Program-made: the position numbers and the translations under genes
Notes under the pieces: generated by a model
Told to the model about the DNA's origin: nothing
The model's database searches: none
What the model saw: the letters and a program-made list of their open reading frames with translations, nothing else
Assembly: GCA_902785075.1 (NCBI GenBank)
Contig: CACZXN010000014.1
Span: 1-49,535 of the forward strand
DNA length: 49,535 bases
Reading direction: 5' to 3'
DNA from: an uncultured Bacteroidales bacterium
Lineage (GTDB): Bacteria > Bacteroidota > Bacteroidia > Bacteroidales > Bacteroidaceae
Shown: piece by piece, positions 9,376 through 18,705 of the stretch
How the letters are laid out: each line of letters opens with the position of its first letter
Position numbering within the stretch: the first letter of the stretch is position 1

Positions 9376-12300
9376 ATGCAGTTACCTCGCCAGCTATCAA
9401 TAGCCCTATCCGGTTTGGGCTTGTTATGCCAATCAATCGGATTTTCAGCCCTTGCTCAGATTCCGAACATATTTGTTTCGGACATGCCCAATTTGGGTAA
9501 ACTGCCAGTAAACGAAGTGACTGCTATCTGTCAAGACGATGAGGGATATATGTGGTATGGGACCAGTGATGGACTTTGTCGAGATGACGGCTACAATATA
9601 CGTGTACTCCGTTCGGACTTCCTTACACCTGGGGTTTTGGCACGTAACCACATCAATAATATTGTGGTTGACCGTAAGGGACATATCTGGTTCAGTACAA
9701 GAAAAGGCATCTACATTCTCGACAAACATACGTTCAAGGCAACTCCATTACAAGTTGATGGGTTTGACCAGACGTTTTATGCATTATTGATTCACACTCA
9801 GGACGACCACATTTGGATGGGTGGCTATAATATGCTCTACGAATTCGACAGCGATTGCCAGTTGATCGAGAAACGAGAGCTGAAGTCGGGCGTGGCGATG
9901 TTTTACGAGGATAGTCATGCCAATCTGTTCATGGCTGTATTTGACGACGGAATTTACTGTAAACCTGCGGGTACAAACACGTTTCATTTGGTAGTTCCTG
10001 GCATCGTTCCCAACTGCATGACTGAGGATCACAGAACAGGAGGATATCTCTTCTGCCAAGACGGAGTGTTCGAAATGGTACCTGACAGAGAAGATAAAAG
10101 CCCTATACCTCATTACACTCTCACACAATTGCCCAAACCCAAGGACGAGAATGGGCAAGAAGTACCATTCTTTATACGTATTGTTCAGGACAACTATAAC
10201 CATTACACTTGGCTGCTTTCATATTATCGAGGTCTTTTCGTATTAGATGCAGAAGGTCATCAAGTGGAATTACCCGCTAATCTGCGTACACACAACAGCA
10301 ATACGATGAATTGTTTGTATAAGGACACTTTTGGTAGATTATGGATTTCGGGATTTAATACGGGTTGTCAAGTTGTCTGTTGGAACGAAGATGGCATTTC
10401 GGGAGTTGATATGAGTGGTTTCCAACAACGGACGCAGATGGTTCCTGCTGTCATGCAACTCTTCAAAGATGAAGGCGAAGTATTCTGGCTTTATCAAGAT
10501 CGAAGAGGACTTTATTTATATGATCCAAGCACAGGAGCAGTGACTCATTATTATGAGAACCCAGAATTAAGGGGCTTTGAGCTGTATCAAATCAAATGTA
10601 TATCACCATCACACCAACCTAATACGATTTGGGCAGCTTTCTATGGCAATCGTATCGTATGCTTGCAACGTCAAGGGATGCAATTCCAATTGGTGAAGTA
10701 CCTCACCCTTAACGATTATGCGAATAACTCGGGAGAAATTGAATGTATGAAGGAGGATGAGGATGGAAATCTTTGGATATGTGCTCAAAACGGGACATTC
10801 AAATACAACATTGCAAGCGGAGCTATTCATCAGATTACCGACGTGAGCGGTCAAGTGGCCTCTCTTTCAATTCTGCCCAATCGGCAAGTGTGGTTCGGCT
10901 TGAAAGACGGAGGATTGATTCGCTATAGTAATAAGATTCTGGAAAAGATAGACACCAAGTTTGGTATCAACTCGATTGCTGATGATGGGCAGGGACATCT
11001 CTGGATTGGATCGTCAGAGGGTGCAATCATCCGATTCGACCTTCAGAAGAAAACGTTGACAGATTTCACCACCACATGCGGAATGGAAGGTAACGTCATT
11101 AATGACATCATGACTGACAGCAAAGGTAATGTGTGGATTGTTTCCAACCAACAGGTACGCATTTTCGATCAACAGACGAATGCTTTACGTAACATCTCGA
11201 CTGCAGATGAGAATGTGGACATGAAACGCATTCTGCCACACGCACTCTACTATGACAAAAAGTCTCAAATTGTCTATTTAGGAGGCATACCAGGCATCAC
11301 AACCATCAACACATCCATCATGCGAGGTAAACGCCCACATCTGCTTTCAGCCGTTCCTCACACCCATCCAAAGGTTTATATTACGGATATCCGCTCAGCC
11401 AACAACAGCATTTGGTTTGACTCGCTGCGCCATCAAGACGAATTCATCCTCTATCCTGAAGATAGGAATATTGTTATCAATTTCTCCAACCTCAACATTT
11501 TAAAGACAGCAACTACGCGCTATGCCTATCGTTTGCTGGGGCTGAGTGACGAATGGATTTATCTTGTTCCTGGAAAGAACGAGGCTACCTACAATAATTT
11601 GCCAAAGGGCAGCTATACGTTCCAAGTGAAGACAATAGACGAAAACGGAATGTGGGACAATCTTTATACCGAACTACGCATCTATCGGGAACCCGCTTGG
11701 TACGAAACGATTTTTGCCTACATCTGTTATTTCTTGTTAGGAATAGCAATGATTCTGTATATAGCCTACCGCTATCAACGGAGTATCAAGGCGCGTAACG
11801 AGAAGAAGATGGCTGAACAACTGGTGCAAACCAAACTGAGTTACTTCACAAACATCTCACACGAGCTGCTTACACCACTTGCCGTCATATCGAGCATCAA
11901 TGAAAGTATTGAGCCTGTGGATGCTAGTCAGGAAGAGAAACAAATATTGATTGGTTCGAACATCACACGACTGAAACACCTGCTGCAACAGATTCTGGAC
12001 TTCCGCAAGGTGGAGACAGGAAATCTGAAACTCTACGTCGAACAAGGTAACCTCAGTCAGTTGATTGACCAACGCTGCAAGGAAAGTTTCATCCCATTGG
12101 CACAAAGCAAACACATACAAATCAACATCGAGAAGCCATTTGAAGACATCATCGGCTATTTCGATGTAGATAAAATAGATAAGGTGCTATTCAACCTCGT
12201 GTCGAACGCCATCAAGTATTCCAATGAGGAAACTAAGGTCACCATCAGGTTGCAGTTGCAAAACAATCAGATGGTGGTCATCTCTGTCGAAGACGAAGGA

Positions 12301-13371
12301 ATCGGCATCGATTCGCGCGACCTGACAAAGATATTCAATCCGTTCTATACCTCAGCGACCAACCTCACTACCGCGGCCAAAGACGGAACAGGAAGGGCAT
12401 CGAACGGTATTGGGCTATCGCTGACCAAAGACCTCATCGAGCTGCATCATGGTTCTATTCAAGTACAAAGCCAACGAGGACGAGGCTCAACATTCACCAT
12501 CAAGTTCCCAATCAATCGCGAAGCATTCAGCGCACATGAGATTAAGGACCGCAAGCAAGATGAACAGATAGGAATGCTCAAACGCGAGATTTCGCAGATG
12601 CATATCAACAGGAATCCAGCTACCGACCTGTCTCTGCTTATCGTGGAGGACAATGCAGACATGCTGGCTGCCCTTGACGAACTGCTGTCGAAGCAATACC
12701 ACACCTTCACAGCAGCAAACGGACGCGAGGCACTCGAAGTCGTCAAGCAACATCCTGAATTGCAATTCATCGTATCAGATATCAGCATGCCTGATATGGA
12801 TGGATTGACACTTTGTCGTGAACTGAAGAGCGACATCAACACCAGCCACATGATTATCGTGATGCTAACAGCGATGATTTCGAGCGAAAACCAAATTGCA
12901 TCTTACAATGCGGGAGCAGACGCATACTTGCCCAAACCCTTCGAATCGAAGGTGCTCAACGCTCTGCTCACCAACCTTTGGAATCAACGGCAGTCACGTC
13001 AACAAGCATTCCGCAAGAATCCAGATGCCCAATCGACCAACGAACTCGAATTGTCCGACATCGACCAAGATTTTATCGATAAAGCCATCACGGTTGTACA
13101 GCAGAACATTAGCAGCCCTCAACTCGATGTCGAATTCCTGGCATCCGAACTATGCATGAGCCGTTCTACTTTGACACGCAAACTGAAGTCCATCACAGGC
13201 GACACACCACTCGACTTCATCAAATCCGTGAAGCTGAAACATGCCTACCGACTACTGCAGCAACATCGATATTCGGTCATTGAGGTCATCGAAGCTGTGG
13301 GATATAACGACCGCCACACCTTCAGCCAATCTTTCAAAGACATGTTCGGCATCACCCCAAGCAAGGTATAG
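9376..13371 (+). CDS. Hybrid two-component system sensor kinase/response regulator (HTCS)
   Basis: The protein has 1331 residues. The domains in order are: signal peptide; a periplasmic two-propeller sensor built of repeated W-(Y/F/I)-G/S-T-x-x-G-L blades (about 30-690); a Y_Y_Y domain (about 700-765); one membrane helix (about 778-800); a HisKA domain with phospho-acceptor H829 in NISHELLTPL; a HATPase domain (about 930-1050) with LFNLVSNAIKYS and GIGLSLTKD; a receiver domain with D1135 in VSDISMPDMDG and K1187; and an AraC-type HTH (about 1235-1331). Such regulators sense oligosaccharides in the periplasm and activate glycan-use genes. All catalytic residues are present. It is the last gene of a run headed by housekeeping genes, which is unusual. 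A probable terminator follows at 13438. Confidence 0.95.
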   Translation: MQLPRQLSIALSGLGLLCQSIGFSALAQIPNIFVSDMPNLGKLPVNEVTAICQDDEGYMWYGTSDGLCRDDGYNIRVLRSDFLTPGVLARNHINNIVVDRKGHIWFSTRKGIYILDKHTFKATPLQVDGFDQTFYALLIHTQDDHIWMGGYNMLYEFDSDCQLIEKRELKSGVAMFYEDSHANLFMAVFDDGIYCKPAGTNTFHLVVPGIVPNCMTEDHRTGGYLFCQDGVFEMVPDREDKSPIPHYTLTQLPKPKDENGQEVPFFIRIVQDNYNHYTWLLSYYRGLFVLDAEGHQVELPANLRTHNSNTMNCLYKDTFGRLWISGFNTGCQVVCWNEDGISGVDMSGFQQRTQMVPAVMQLFKDEGEVFWLYQDRRGLYLYDPSTGAVTHYYENPELRGFELYQIKCISPSHQPNTIWAAFYGNRIVCLQRQGMQFQLVKYLTLNDYANNSGEIECMKEDEDGNLWICAQNGTFKYNIASGAIHQITDVSGQVASLSILPNRQVWFGLKDGGLIRYSNKILEKIDTKFGINSIADDGQGHLWIGSSEGAIIRFDLQKKTLTDFTTTCGMEGNVINDIMTDSKGNVWIVSNQQVRIFDQQTNALRNISTADENVDMKRILPHALYYDKKSQIVYLGGIPGITTINTSIMRGKRPHLLSAVPHTHPKVYITDIRSANNSIWFDSLRHQDEFILYPEDRNIVINFSNLNILKTATTRYAYRLLGLSDEWIYLVPGKNEATYNNLPKGSYTFQVKTIDENGMWDNLYTELRIYREPAWYETIFAYICYFLLGIAMILYIAYRYQRSIKARNEKKMAEQLVQTKLSYFTNISHELLTPLAVISSINESIEPVDASQEEKQILIGSNITRLKHLLQQILDFRKVETGNLKLYVEQGNLSQLIDQRCKESFIPLAQSKHIQINIEKPFEDIIGYFDVDKIDKVLFNLVSNAIKYSNEETKVTIRLQLQNNQMVVISVEDEGIGIDSRDLTKIFNPFYTSATNLTTAAKDGTGRASNGIGLSLTKDLIELHHGSIQVQSQRGRGSTFTIKFPINREAFSAHEIKDRKQDEQIGMLKREISQMHINRNPATDLSLLIVEDNADMLAALDELLSKQYHTFTAANGREALEVVKQHPELQFIVSDISMPDMDGLTLCRELKSDINTSHMIIVMLTAMISSENQIASYNAGADAYLPKPFESKVLNALLTNLWNQRQSRQQAFRKNPDAQSTNELELSDIDQDFIDKAITVVQQNISSPQLDVEFLASELCMSRSTLTRKLKSITGDTPLDFIKSVKLKHAYRLLQQHRYSVIEVIEAVGYNDRHTFSQSFKDMFGITPSKV

Positions 13372-13437
13372 TCTTTCTGTGTTAGTTGTTTAGTTGGGAA
13401 AACACAAGCTCTTTATGAAGTAATGGTATAGGAGTAG

Positions 13438-13470
13438 AGGTAGAGACGTAGCAAACAATTCTCTACCTTT
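13438..13470 (+). terminator. Probable terminator after the HTCS gene
   Basis: A 9-bp inverted repeat AGGTAGAGA / TCTCTACCT has a 13-base loop. A short T run follows, and a longer T tract comes about 7 bases later. It lies 67 bases past the HTCS stop on the plus strand. Confidence 0.5.
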
Positions 13471-13615
13471 AATCCTTTTTTTTCTTTGTATGGGTCAACT
13501 CCAATATCATTGCCATAATTTTTCGTCCTACCAAATTTAGAAATTTAGTATTTAGGGGGTATAATATAAAAAAATTAAAATATTTTTTTTTATATCTACT
13601 ACTCATAAACTACAT
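13471..13615. other. AT-rich intergenic stretch, no gene seen
   Basis: This part of the 566-bp convergent gap between the HTCS gene and asd is AT-rich, with T and A runs at 13475-13485 and 13560-13595. No open frame, RNA structure or promoter of the TAnnTTTG type was found in it. Confidence 0.6.
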
Positions 13616-13647
13616 ATCTAAATATCTAAACATCTAAACATCTTAAC
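13616..13647. repeat. Four tandem copies of an 8-bp repeat (ATCTAAAC type)
   Basis: Consecutive units read ATCTAAAT, ATCTAAAC, ATCTAAAC and ATCTTAAC with no gap. This is a short microsatellite just before the palindrome array. Confidence 0.85.
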
Positions 13648-13674
13648 TCTGGCGTCAAATCAGAAAATTATTTT

Positions 13675-13772
13675 CCCTTAAGGGGAATTTTTGTTACCCC
13701 TAGGGGCTACAAAATTTTCCCCTAGGGGCTGCACATTTTTCCCCTAGGGGCTGCAAAAATTATCTTTAGGAG
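13675..13772. repeat. Phased palindrome array, 22-bp period (array 1)
   Basis: Four 10-bp palindromes are present: CCCTTAAGGG at 13675-13684 and CCCCTAGGGG at 13697-13706, 13719-13728 and 13741-13750. Their centres are exactly 22 bp apart. The 12-bp spacers are A/T-rich, with T or A tracts (such as CTACAAAATTTT and CTGCACATTTTT). A fifth, degraded unit (TCTTTAGGAG, 13763-13772) falls on the same register. The palindromes have no loop, so they look like sites for a dimeric DNA-binding protein rather than RNA hairpins. The array lies between convergent genes, so it is not an obvious promoter element. It is related in form to the array at 46266-46470. Confidence 0.85.
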
Positions 13773-13793
13773 GAATAGAAAAAGAAGATATGA

Positions 13794-13845
13794 TTTTTGT
13801 ACAGAAAAAGGCGGACTTCATTCGAGGAAAGTCGTTGTACAAAAA
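13794..13845. other. Long inverted repeat downstream of asd
   Basis: TTTTTGTACA (13794-13803) pairs with TGTACAAAAA (13836-13845). An inner GACTT / AAGTC pair (13814-13818 / 13829-13833) makes a two-step hairpin. It abuts the terminator at 13846 and may be part of the 3' end of the asd transcript. Confidence 0.6.
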
Positions 13846-13865
13846 AAGGAGCAGACTTGCTCCTT
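13846..13865 (-). terminator. Intrinsic terminator for asd
   Basis: An 8-bp stem AAGGAGCA / TGCTCCTT has a 4-base loop. Read on the minus strand, the stem runs into a T tract (the seven A residues at 13841-13847). It lies about 72 bases past the asd stop. Confidence 0.75.
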
Positions 13866-13937
13866 ATTTTCTCTCTACTTCTGCGATATCATCTCCGTTA
13901 AGGAATGCTTGACGACCTCAGCAGATGAATATTTTTA

Positions 13938-14996
13938 CTATTTCACATTGCCTACCTTAATAAGGTATTCTGCAATCTGAACGGCATTGAGGGCTGCTCC
14001 TTTCTTTATTTGGTCGCCTGAGAGCCAGAATGTAAGTCCGTTTTCGTTTGCAAGGTCCTTGCGAACACGTCCCACATAGACATCGTCCTTGCCTGCTGTG
14101 AAGAGTGGCATAGGATAAGGCAGACCCTTCATTGTTTCCTTCGATGGGTCAGGATTGGCTTTTGCACCTACAAGAGCGGGATTGTCAATCAGAGTGACTC
14201 CATCTGCTGCAGCAATAGCCTGCTGAGCCTCTTCGACAGAGATAGGACGTTCTGTCTCTACCCACACAGCTTCGCTATGTGCACGGAGTGAAGAAATGCG
14301 TACACACATTGCTGAGCAATTAGCATCTGTGTGCATGATTTTCTTGGTTTCGTTGAACATCTTCATTTCTTCCTTGGTATAACCATTATCCTGGAATACG
14401 TCAATCTGAGGTATCACGTTGTATGCCAACTGGTATGCAAACTTGCTGACAACGGGGTCTTTCGACTCTGCAAGTGCCTTATACTGCTCTTGCAATTCAG
14501 CCATCGCAGCTGCTCCAGCACCAGATGCACTTTGATAAGAAGCAACATGTATGCGCTTGATGTGAGAAAGTTTCTCAATAGGTTTGAGCACAACCACCAT
14601 CATGATTGTTGTACAGTTCGGGTTGGCTATGATGCCACGAGGACGATTCAGCGCATCCTCTGCATTACACTCAGGAACAACGAGAGGTACATCGTCGCAC
14701 ATGCGGAACGCACTAGAGTTGTCAATCATGACAGTTCCGAATTTCGTAATGTCCTCTGCAAATTCCTTGGAAGTTCCTGCCCCAGCTGAGGTGAAAGCAA
14801 TATCGACACCCTTGAAGTCGTCTCCATGCTTCAACAGTTGTACTTCGTATTCCTTCCCACGGAAGGTGTACTTTCTGCCTGCACTACGGGTAGAACCAAA
14901 TAAAACCAGGTCATCAATTGGAAAATTTCTCTCATCAAGGACTTTCAGAAACTCTTGTCCTACTGCGCCACTTGCGCCCACGATTGCTACTTTCAT
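13938..14996 (-). CDS. asd: Aspartate-semialdehyde dehydrogenase
   Basis: The enzyme makes L-aspartate 4-semialdehyde from aspartyl phosphate with NADPH, feeding lysine/diaminopimelate, threonine and methionine synthesis. The N-terminal NADP loop is [10 protein letters not shown] (residues 7-16). The catalytic cysteine is C128 in NPNCTT. Q155, R233 and H240 fit the known substrate and acid-base residues; the R-to-H spacing of 7 equals that in E. coli (R267/H274). At 352 residues the length is normal. It is a single-gene unit with a TACCTTTG promoter at 15023-15030 and a terminator at 13846. Confidence 0.96.
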   Translation of the reverse strand: MKVAIVGASGAVGQEFLKVLDERNFPIDDLVLFGSTRSAGRKYTFRGKEYEVQLLKHGDDFKGVDIAFTSAGAGTSKEFAEDITKFGTVMIDNSSAFRMCDDVPLVVPECNAEDALNRPRGIIANPNCTTIMMVVVLKPIEKLSHIKRIHVASYQSASGAGAAAMAELQEQYKALAESKDPVVSKFAYQLAYNVIPQIDVFQDNGYTKEEMKMFNETKKIMHTDANCSAMCVRISSLRAHSEAVWVETERPISVEEAQQAIAAADGVTLIDNPALVGAKANPDPSKETMKGLPYPMPLFTAGKDDVYVGRVRKDLANENGLTFWLSGDQIKKGAALNAVQIAEYLIKVGNVK

Positions 14997-15022
14997 GTTA
15001 TCATTATTTATGTTTGCGGGTG

Positions 15023-15030
15023 CAAAGGTA
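15023..15030 (-). promoter_or_regulatory. Bacteroidetes -7 box (TACCTTTG) for asd
   Basis: The minus strand reads TACCTTTG, matching the TAnnTTTG consensus, 26 bases before the asd ATG. The -33 element is weak. Confidence 0.7.
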
Positions 15031-15150
15031 GCAAATATTTAATAATTGACAATTGATAATTCATAATAATTATGGTATTCGCAACAAGTAAAAGGTCCCA
15101 ATAGCTCTGTTTGCCATTCGGACGTGATAAATCGCTTGCGTCTAAAGAGT

Positions 15151-15633
15151 TTAGTCGCCCGATCCCCACACCTCGAGATGACGGCCTCGATAGGTTCCCT
15201 TCAAAAGGTTTCCTCCGGCATAGATAGCTCCGCGGAACACTTCATTCCCTTCATCGTCGCAAGCTACAAGAAGTCCTGTTTGAGGATTCAATGAAGCTTC
15301 CAACTCTTCTTCGCCAAAATACAGCGTAGCCGATGTTTTATTTTCTTCTAATGGGAACTCTACGGCATACTGACGACCATCTCCAAAGAAACAATAAGTA
15401 CCACCTAGAGCGGTCCACACTTCATTTTCCCAATCATTGCTATCCTCTTCATCGATTTGTTCCTCGCTAGTTTCTGCCACCAAGCTGTCAACCTCATTGT
15501 TTTCCTGTGTCTGAACCAAAGAATCAGCTTCCTCAGCCACTTCTGTGTTTGTACCTGCCTTTTTTTCGTTACAGGCAGTAAAGGCAAGAATGCATACCAA
15601 TGCAATTCCTAAAATCCAAATGTTTGTTTTCAT
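15151..15633 (-). CDS. Small lipoprotein with acidic linker, function unknown
   Basis: The protein has 160 residues. A lipoprotein signal ends at the lipobox LAFTAC with C21. An acidic, low-complexity linker (about 30-68) follows, rich in Glu, Asp and Ser. A compact C-terminal part (about 70-160) has the look of a small beta-barrel of the kind that reports on cell composition, with TYCFFGDGRQYAVEF and LYFGEEELEASL. No named family was recognised. It has its own promoter at 15668-15675, divergent from the antiporter gene, and a 16-base match between the two promoters suggests similar expression. It is probably anchored to the outer membrane or exposed to the periplasm. Confidence 0.8.
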   Translation of the reverse strand: MKTNIWILGIALVCILAFTACNEKKAGTNTEVAEEADSLVQTQENNEVDSLVAETSEEQIDEEDSNDWENEVWTALGGTYCFFGDGRQYAVEFPLEENKTSATLYFGEEELEASLNPQTGLLVACDDEGNEVFRGAIYAGGNLLKGTYRGRHLEVWGSGD

Positions 15634-15667
15634 GTCTCTGTCGCTTTATATTTAGTTTTTACGAAGG

Positions 15668-15675
15668 CAAAGGTA
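15668..15675 (-). promoter_or_regulatory. -7 box (TACCTTTG) for the lipoprotein gene
   Basis: TACCTTTG is found on the minus strand 35 bases before the ATG. It is part of a 16-base block (15667-15682) that is repeated inverted at 15754-15769 before the antiporter gene. Confidence 0.7.
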
Positions 15676-15760
15676 GTAAAAAGTTGGGAGTTAAAAGCTA
15701 TGAGCGGTTGGAAAATGCATTTTTTCAGCTTACCACCTTATTATTATTAAGTTTTTTTAC

Positions 15761-15768
15761 TACCTTTG
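15761..15768 (+). promoter_or_regulatory. -7 box (TACCTTTG) for the antiporter gene
   Basis: TACCTTTG lies 38 bases before the ATG at 15806, within the 16-base block 15754-15769 shared in inverted form with the lipoprotein promoter. Confidence 0.75.
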
Positions 15769-15805
15769 CAGCACAAAACCATTTTTTGGAAAAAATGCAC
15801 TCAAC

Positions 15806-17941
15806 ATGGACTCAGTGACTTCATATCTGCACCTTCCTATCCAAGACCCTACTTGGGTGTTCTTTTTGGTGCTATTAATCATATTGTTTGCCCCCCTTTT
15901 ATTTGCGAAACTGCGCATTCCGCATATCATCGGATTGATTCTCGCAGGAGTATTGATTGGCGAACATGGATTTAACATCCTCGAACGAGATACAAGTTTC
16001 AAGCTATTCGGACAGGTAGGCATTTACTACATCATGTTCCTTGCAGGATTGGAGATGGATTTGGTGCGATTCAAGCAAAACTTGTCAAAAGGGTTTATAT
16101 TCGGAGCGCTCACATCGTTAATCCCATTTGTATTTGGTTTTATCACAGGTTATTATTTGCTGCATTATACAATGTCGGCCTCACTGCTTTTAGCTTGTAT
16201 CTTCGCTTCGCACACGATTGTTTCGTACCCTATCGTAGCTAGATACGGCTTGACAAAGCATCCGGCTGTGACCATTACCATCTCAGCAACAATGATTGCA
16301 TTGCTCTTTGCCCTCTTGGTACTCGCCCTCATATCGGGGCAATACAAAGGTGAAGCCGATACGTTGTTCTGGTTGCTTTTTTCTGTGAAATGTATAGGAT
16401 ATTTTGTTGGTATCATTGTCGTTTTCCCAATTATTATCCGCTGGTTCTTCAAGCGATATACGGAACGTGTCGTACAGTATATCTTTGTCATCATGATGGT
16501 GTTCCTTGCAGCCGCATTAGCCAACTTGTGTGGTTTGGAAGGCCTACTTGGTGCGTTCATTGCAGGATTGATTTTCAACCGCTTCATTCCTTATACCTCG
16601 CCGCTCATGAACAGAATAGAGTTCGTAGGAAACGCATTATTTATACCCTATTTTTTGGTGGGAGTAGGAATGTTAGTCAATTTACAACCCTTATTTAAGG
16701 ATATGAACGCAATCATGGTGGTGCTAATCATCGTAATTGCAAGTACGCTGTCAAAACTGATTGCCTCAACAATAGCCCGTAAGATATTCAAGTTCAATCA
16801 TGCACAAGGTTTGCTGATGTTCGGACTTTCAGAAGCCCATGCAGCAGGCGCAATCGCAATGGTGATGGTAGGCACATCATTGGAAATCAGTCCTGGAGTC
16901 CCTTTGATGAGCAATGCTGTTTTGGATGGCGTTGTGTTAATGATTCTCATTTCATGCATCATTAGTTCGATGGCAACCGACCAAGGAGCAAGAAAACTGC
17001 GCCTTCAATTGGAAAGCAGCGAAGAAACGACAGAAAGCCGTCCTGCAGATGACGAAAAGATGATGGTATTGGTGAAAGACACATCAAAACTCCAGAATAT
17101 ACTTCAAACAGCCATCATGATGCGCAACACCACTCTGAATCGCGGATTGATTTGCCTGAATGTAGTGAACGATGCCGACTTTACAGAAAAATCTCAAGCC
17201 AAAAGTCGCGAAACCCTTCGAATGGCAGAAGATATCTGCTCTGCTGCTGATGTGCCAATACAAACACAAAGCCGACTTGCTGTCAACATCGTCAATGGAG
17301 TCGTTCACAGCATGCGTGAGAATGATGCCTCAGAAATACTCATAGGTATCCATGATCAACAGAATAGCGACAAATCATATTATGGCCAATTTGCTAACGG
17401 ATTGATACAGAGCATGGAACGACAACTGATCATCGTTGACTATACCCAACCCGTCAACACCATCCGAAAGATTATTGTTGCAGTACCTGAACGGGCAGAA
17501 TACGAGGTCGGCTTTTACCGTTGGGTATGTCGTTTAGCACGTCTGGCTGGAGAAATCGGATGCAGAATCGAATTCAGGACAACCGAATCTACAGGGCAAA
17601 TGATTCATCAATACATCCAGCAAAACCACAAAAATATACGAGCAGATTACAAGATGATGGACACTTGGCGGGAATTCCTTTCTTTGAAAGACGAAGTCAA
17701 TCCCGATCACCTCTTTGTCGTAGTGACTGCAAGACAAGGCGGTATCAGCTACCATCATGTGTTTGATAAGATTCCTGAATTACTACAGACTCACTTCAGT
17801 CACTGTAGTGTCATGATGATTTTTCCAGATCAATTTGGCGAAAACAACGAAGTATATTCGTTCTCTGCACCTTTAGTAAAACGTTATGAGACAAACCGCG
17901 TGTCAGCTTGGATGTCAAAATGGATTAGTAAAGTAGGATAA
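15806..17941 (+). CDS. CPA2-family cation:proton antiporter with C-terminal cytoplasmic domain
   Basis: The protein has 711 residues. The N-terminal part (about 15-400) holds about 12 hydrophobic helices of the Na+/H+ exchanger fold. The motif [20 protein letters not shown] and the run [11 protein letters not shown] are typical of the CPA2 (KefB/NapA-like) family. The C-terminal 290 residues are soluble and look like universal-stress-protein-type modules ([19 protein letters not shown]). They have no obvious TrkA-N NAD site. It likely exchanges Na+ or K+ for H+ across the inner membrane. The ATG at 15806 is chosen because it follows the promoter by a short leader. The LolD-like gene begins 2 bases after the stop. 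Confidence 0.9.
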   Translation: MDSVTSYLHLPIQDPTWVFFLVLLIILFAPLLFAKLRIPHIIGLILAGVLIGEHGFNILERDTSFKLFGQVGIYYIMFLAGLEMDLVRFKQNLSKGFIFGALTSLIPFVFGFITGYYLLHYTMSASLLLACIFASHTIVSYPIVARYGLTKHPAVTITISATMIALLFALLVLALISGQYKGEADTLFWLLFSVKCIGYFVGIIVVFPIIIRWFFKRYTERVVQYIFVIMMVFLAAALANLCGLEGLLGAFIAGLIFNRFIPYTSPLMNRIEFVGNALFIPYFLVGVGMLVNLQPLFKDMNAIMVVLIIVIASTLSKLIASTIARKIFKFNHAQGLLMFGLSEAHAAGAIAMVMVGTSLEISPGVPLMSNAVLDGVVLMILISCIISSMATDQGARKLRLQLESSEETTESRPADDEKMMVLVKDTSKLQNILQTAIMMRNTTLNRGLICLNVVNDADFTEKSQAKSRETLRMAEDICSAADVPIQTQSRLAVNIVNGVVHSMRENDASEILIGIHDQQNSDKSYYGQFANGLIQSMERQLIIVDYTQPVNTIRKIIVAVPERAEYEVGFYRWVCRLARLAGEIGCRIEFRTTESTGQMIHQYIQQNHKNIRADYKMMDTWREFLSLKDEVNPDHLFVVVTARQGGISYHHVFDKIPELLQTHFSHCSVMMIFPDQFGENNEVYSFSAPLVKRYETNRVSAWMSKWISKVG

Positions 17942-17943
17942 AT

Positions 17944-18705
17944 ATGATAACAATTAAAAATATTACAAAAAGCTATGGTTCGCTGCAAGTACTCAAAGGT
18001 ATCAGCTTGCAAATCAACAAAGGCGAAGTGGTAAGTATAGTCGGACCAAGTGGAGCAGGTAAAACAACTTTGCTACAAATTATTGGAACACTTGAAGGCG
18101 CTGATAGCGGTGAAATCGAGATAAATGGAAAGAAAATCGATGGAATGGGCAAAGTTGAACAGGCTAAATTCCGAAATCAAGAAATAGGATTCATCTTTCA
18201 GTTTCATCAATTATTGCCTGAATTCACCGCATTAGAAAACGTGATGATCCCTGCACTCATTGCTAAGAAATCTAAACGAGAGGCGAAGAAACAAGCGATG
18301 GAACTGCTTGACTTGCTGGGGCTACACGAACGTGCCAACCACAAACCCAATGAATTGTCGGGTGGAGAAAAACAACGCGTTGCAGTTGCACGTGCTTTGA
18401 TAAACAATCCGTCTGTCGTTCTGGCCGACGAACCATCAGGAAGTCTTGACAGTAAGAACAAAACGGAACTACATCAGCTGTTCTTTGATTTGCGTGACCG
18501 ATTCGGACAGACCTTCGTCATTGTAACACACGACGAAGAACTTGCACAACTGACCGACAGAACCATCCACTTAAAAGACGGTGAAGTAATAGACAATGAA
18601 GAAACAAAGAATAATGATATAAAACAAACAGAAACAAATCATAATGAAAATAACGAAACCATCGATTCGGTTAGGCAAGAGGAATCAACTGACGGTGCTG
18701 CGTGA
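17944..18705 (+). CDS. ABC transporter ATP-binding protein, LolD/MacB type
   Basis: The core ATPase (1-220) has Walker A GPSGAGKT (34-41), signature LSGGE (138-142), Walker B VVLADE (158-163) and switch H196. This grouping ([20 protein letters not shown]) is that of LolD/MacB/FtsE ATPases, which serve lipoprotein release or efflux. No permease gene is adjacent, so the partner is elsewhere. Past residue 218 there is a polar, Asn/Glu-rich tail of about 35 residues, unusual for the family. From residue 234 this tail is encoded in the same DNA as the start of the next gene in another frame, so it may be a recent extension. Confidence 0.9.
   Translation: MITIKNITKSYGSLQVLKGISLQINKGEVVSIVGPSGAGKTTLLQIIGTLEGADSGEIEINGKKIDGMGKVEQAKFRNQEIGFIFQFHQLLPEFTALENVMIPALIAKKSKREAKKQAMELLDLLGLHERANHKPNELSGGEKQRVAVARALINNPSVVLADEPSGSLDSKNKTELHQLFFDLRDRFGQTFVIVTHDEELAQLTDRTIHLKDGEVIDNEETKNNDIKQTETNHNENNETIDSVRQEESTDGAA

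Noticed and set aside
13675-13772. Array 1 as a CRISPR array
   Set aside because: Units are 22 bp with 10-bp palindromes and 12-bp low-complexity spacers; no cas genes and no unique spacers of 30 bp or more.
14331-15042. Two 152-codon plus-strand frames
   Set aside because: Antisense to asd, which has all catalytic residues.
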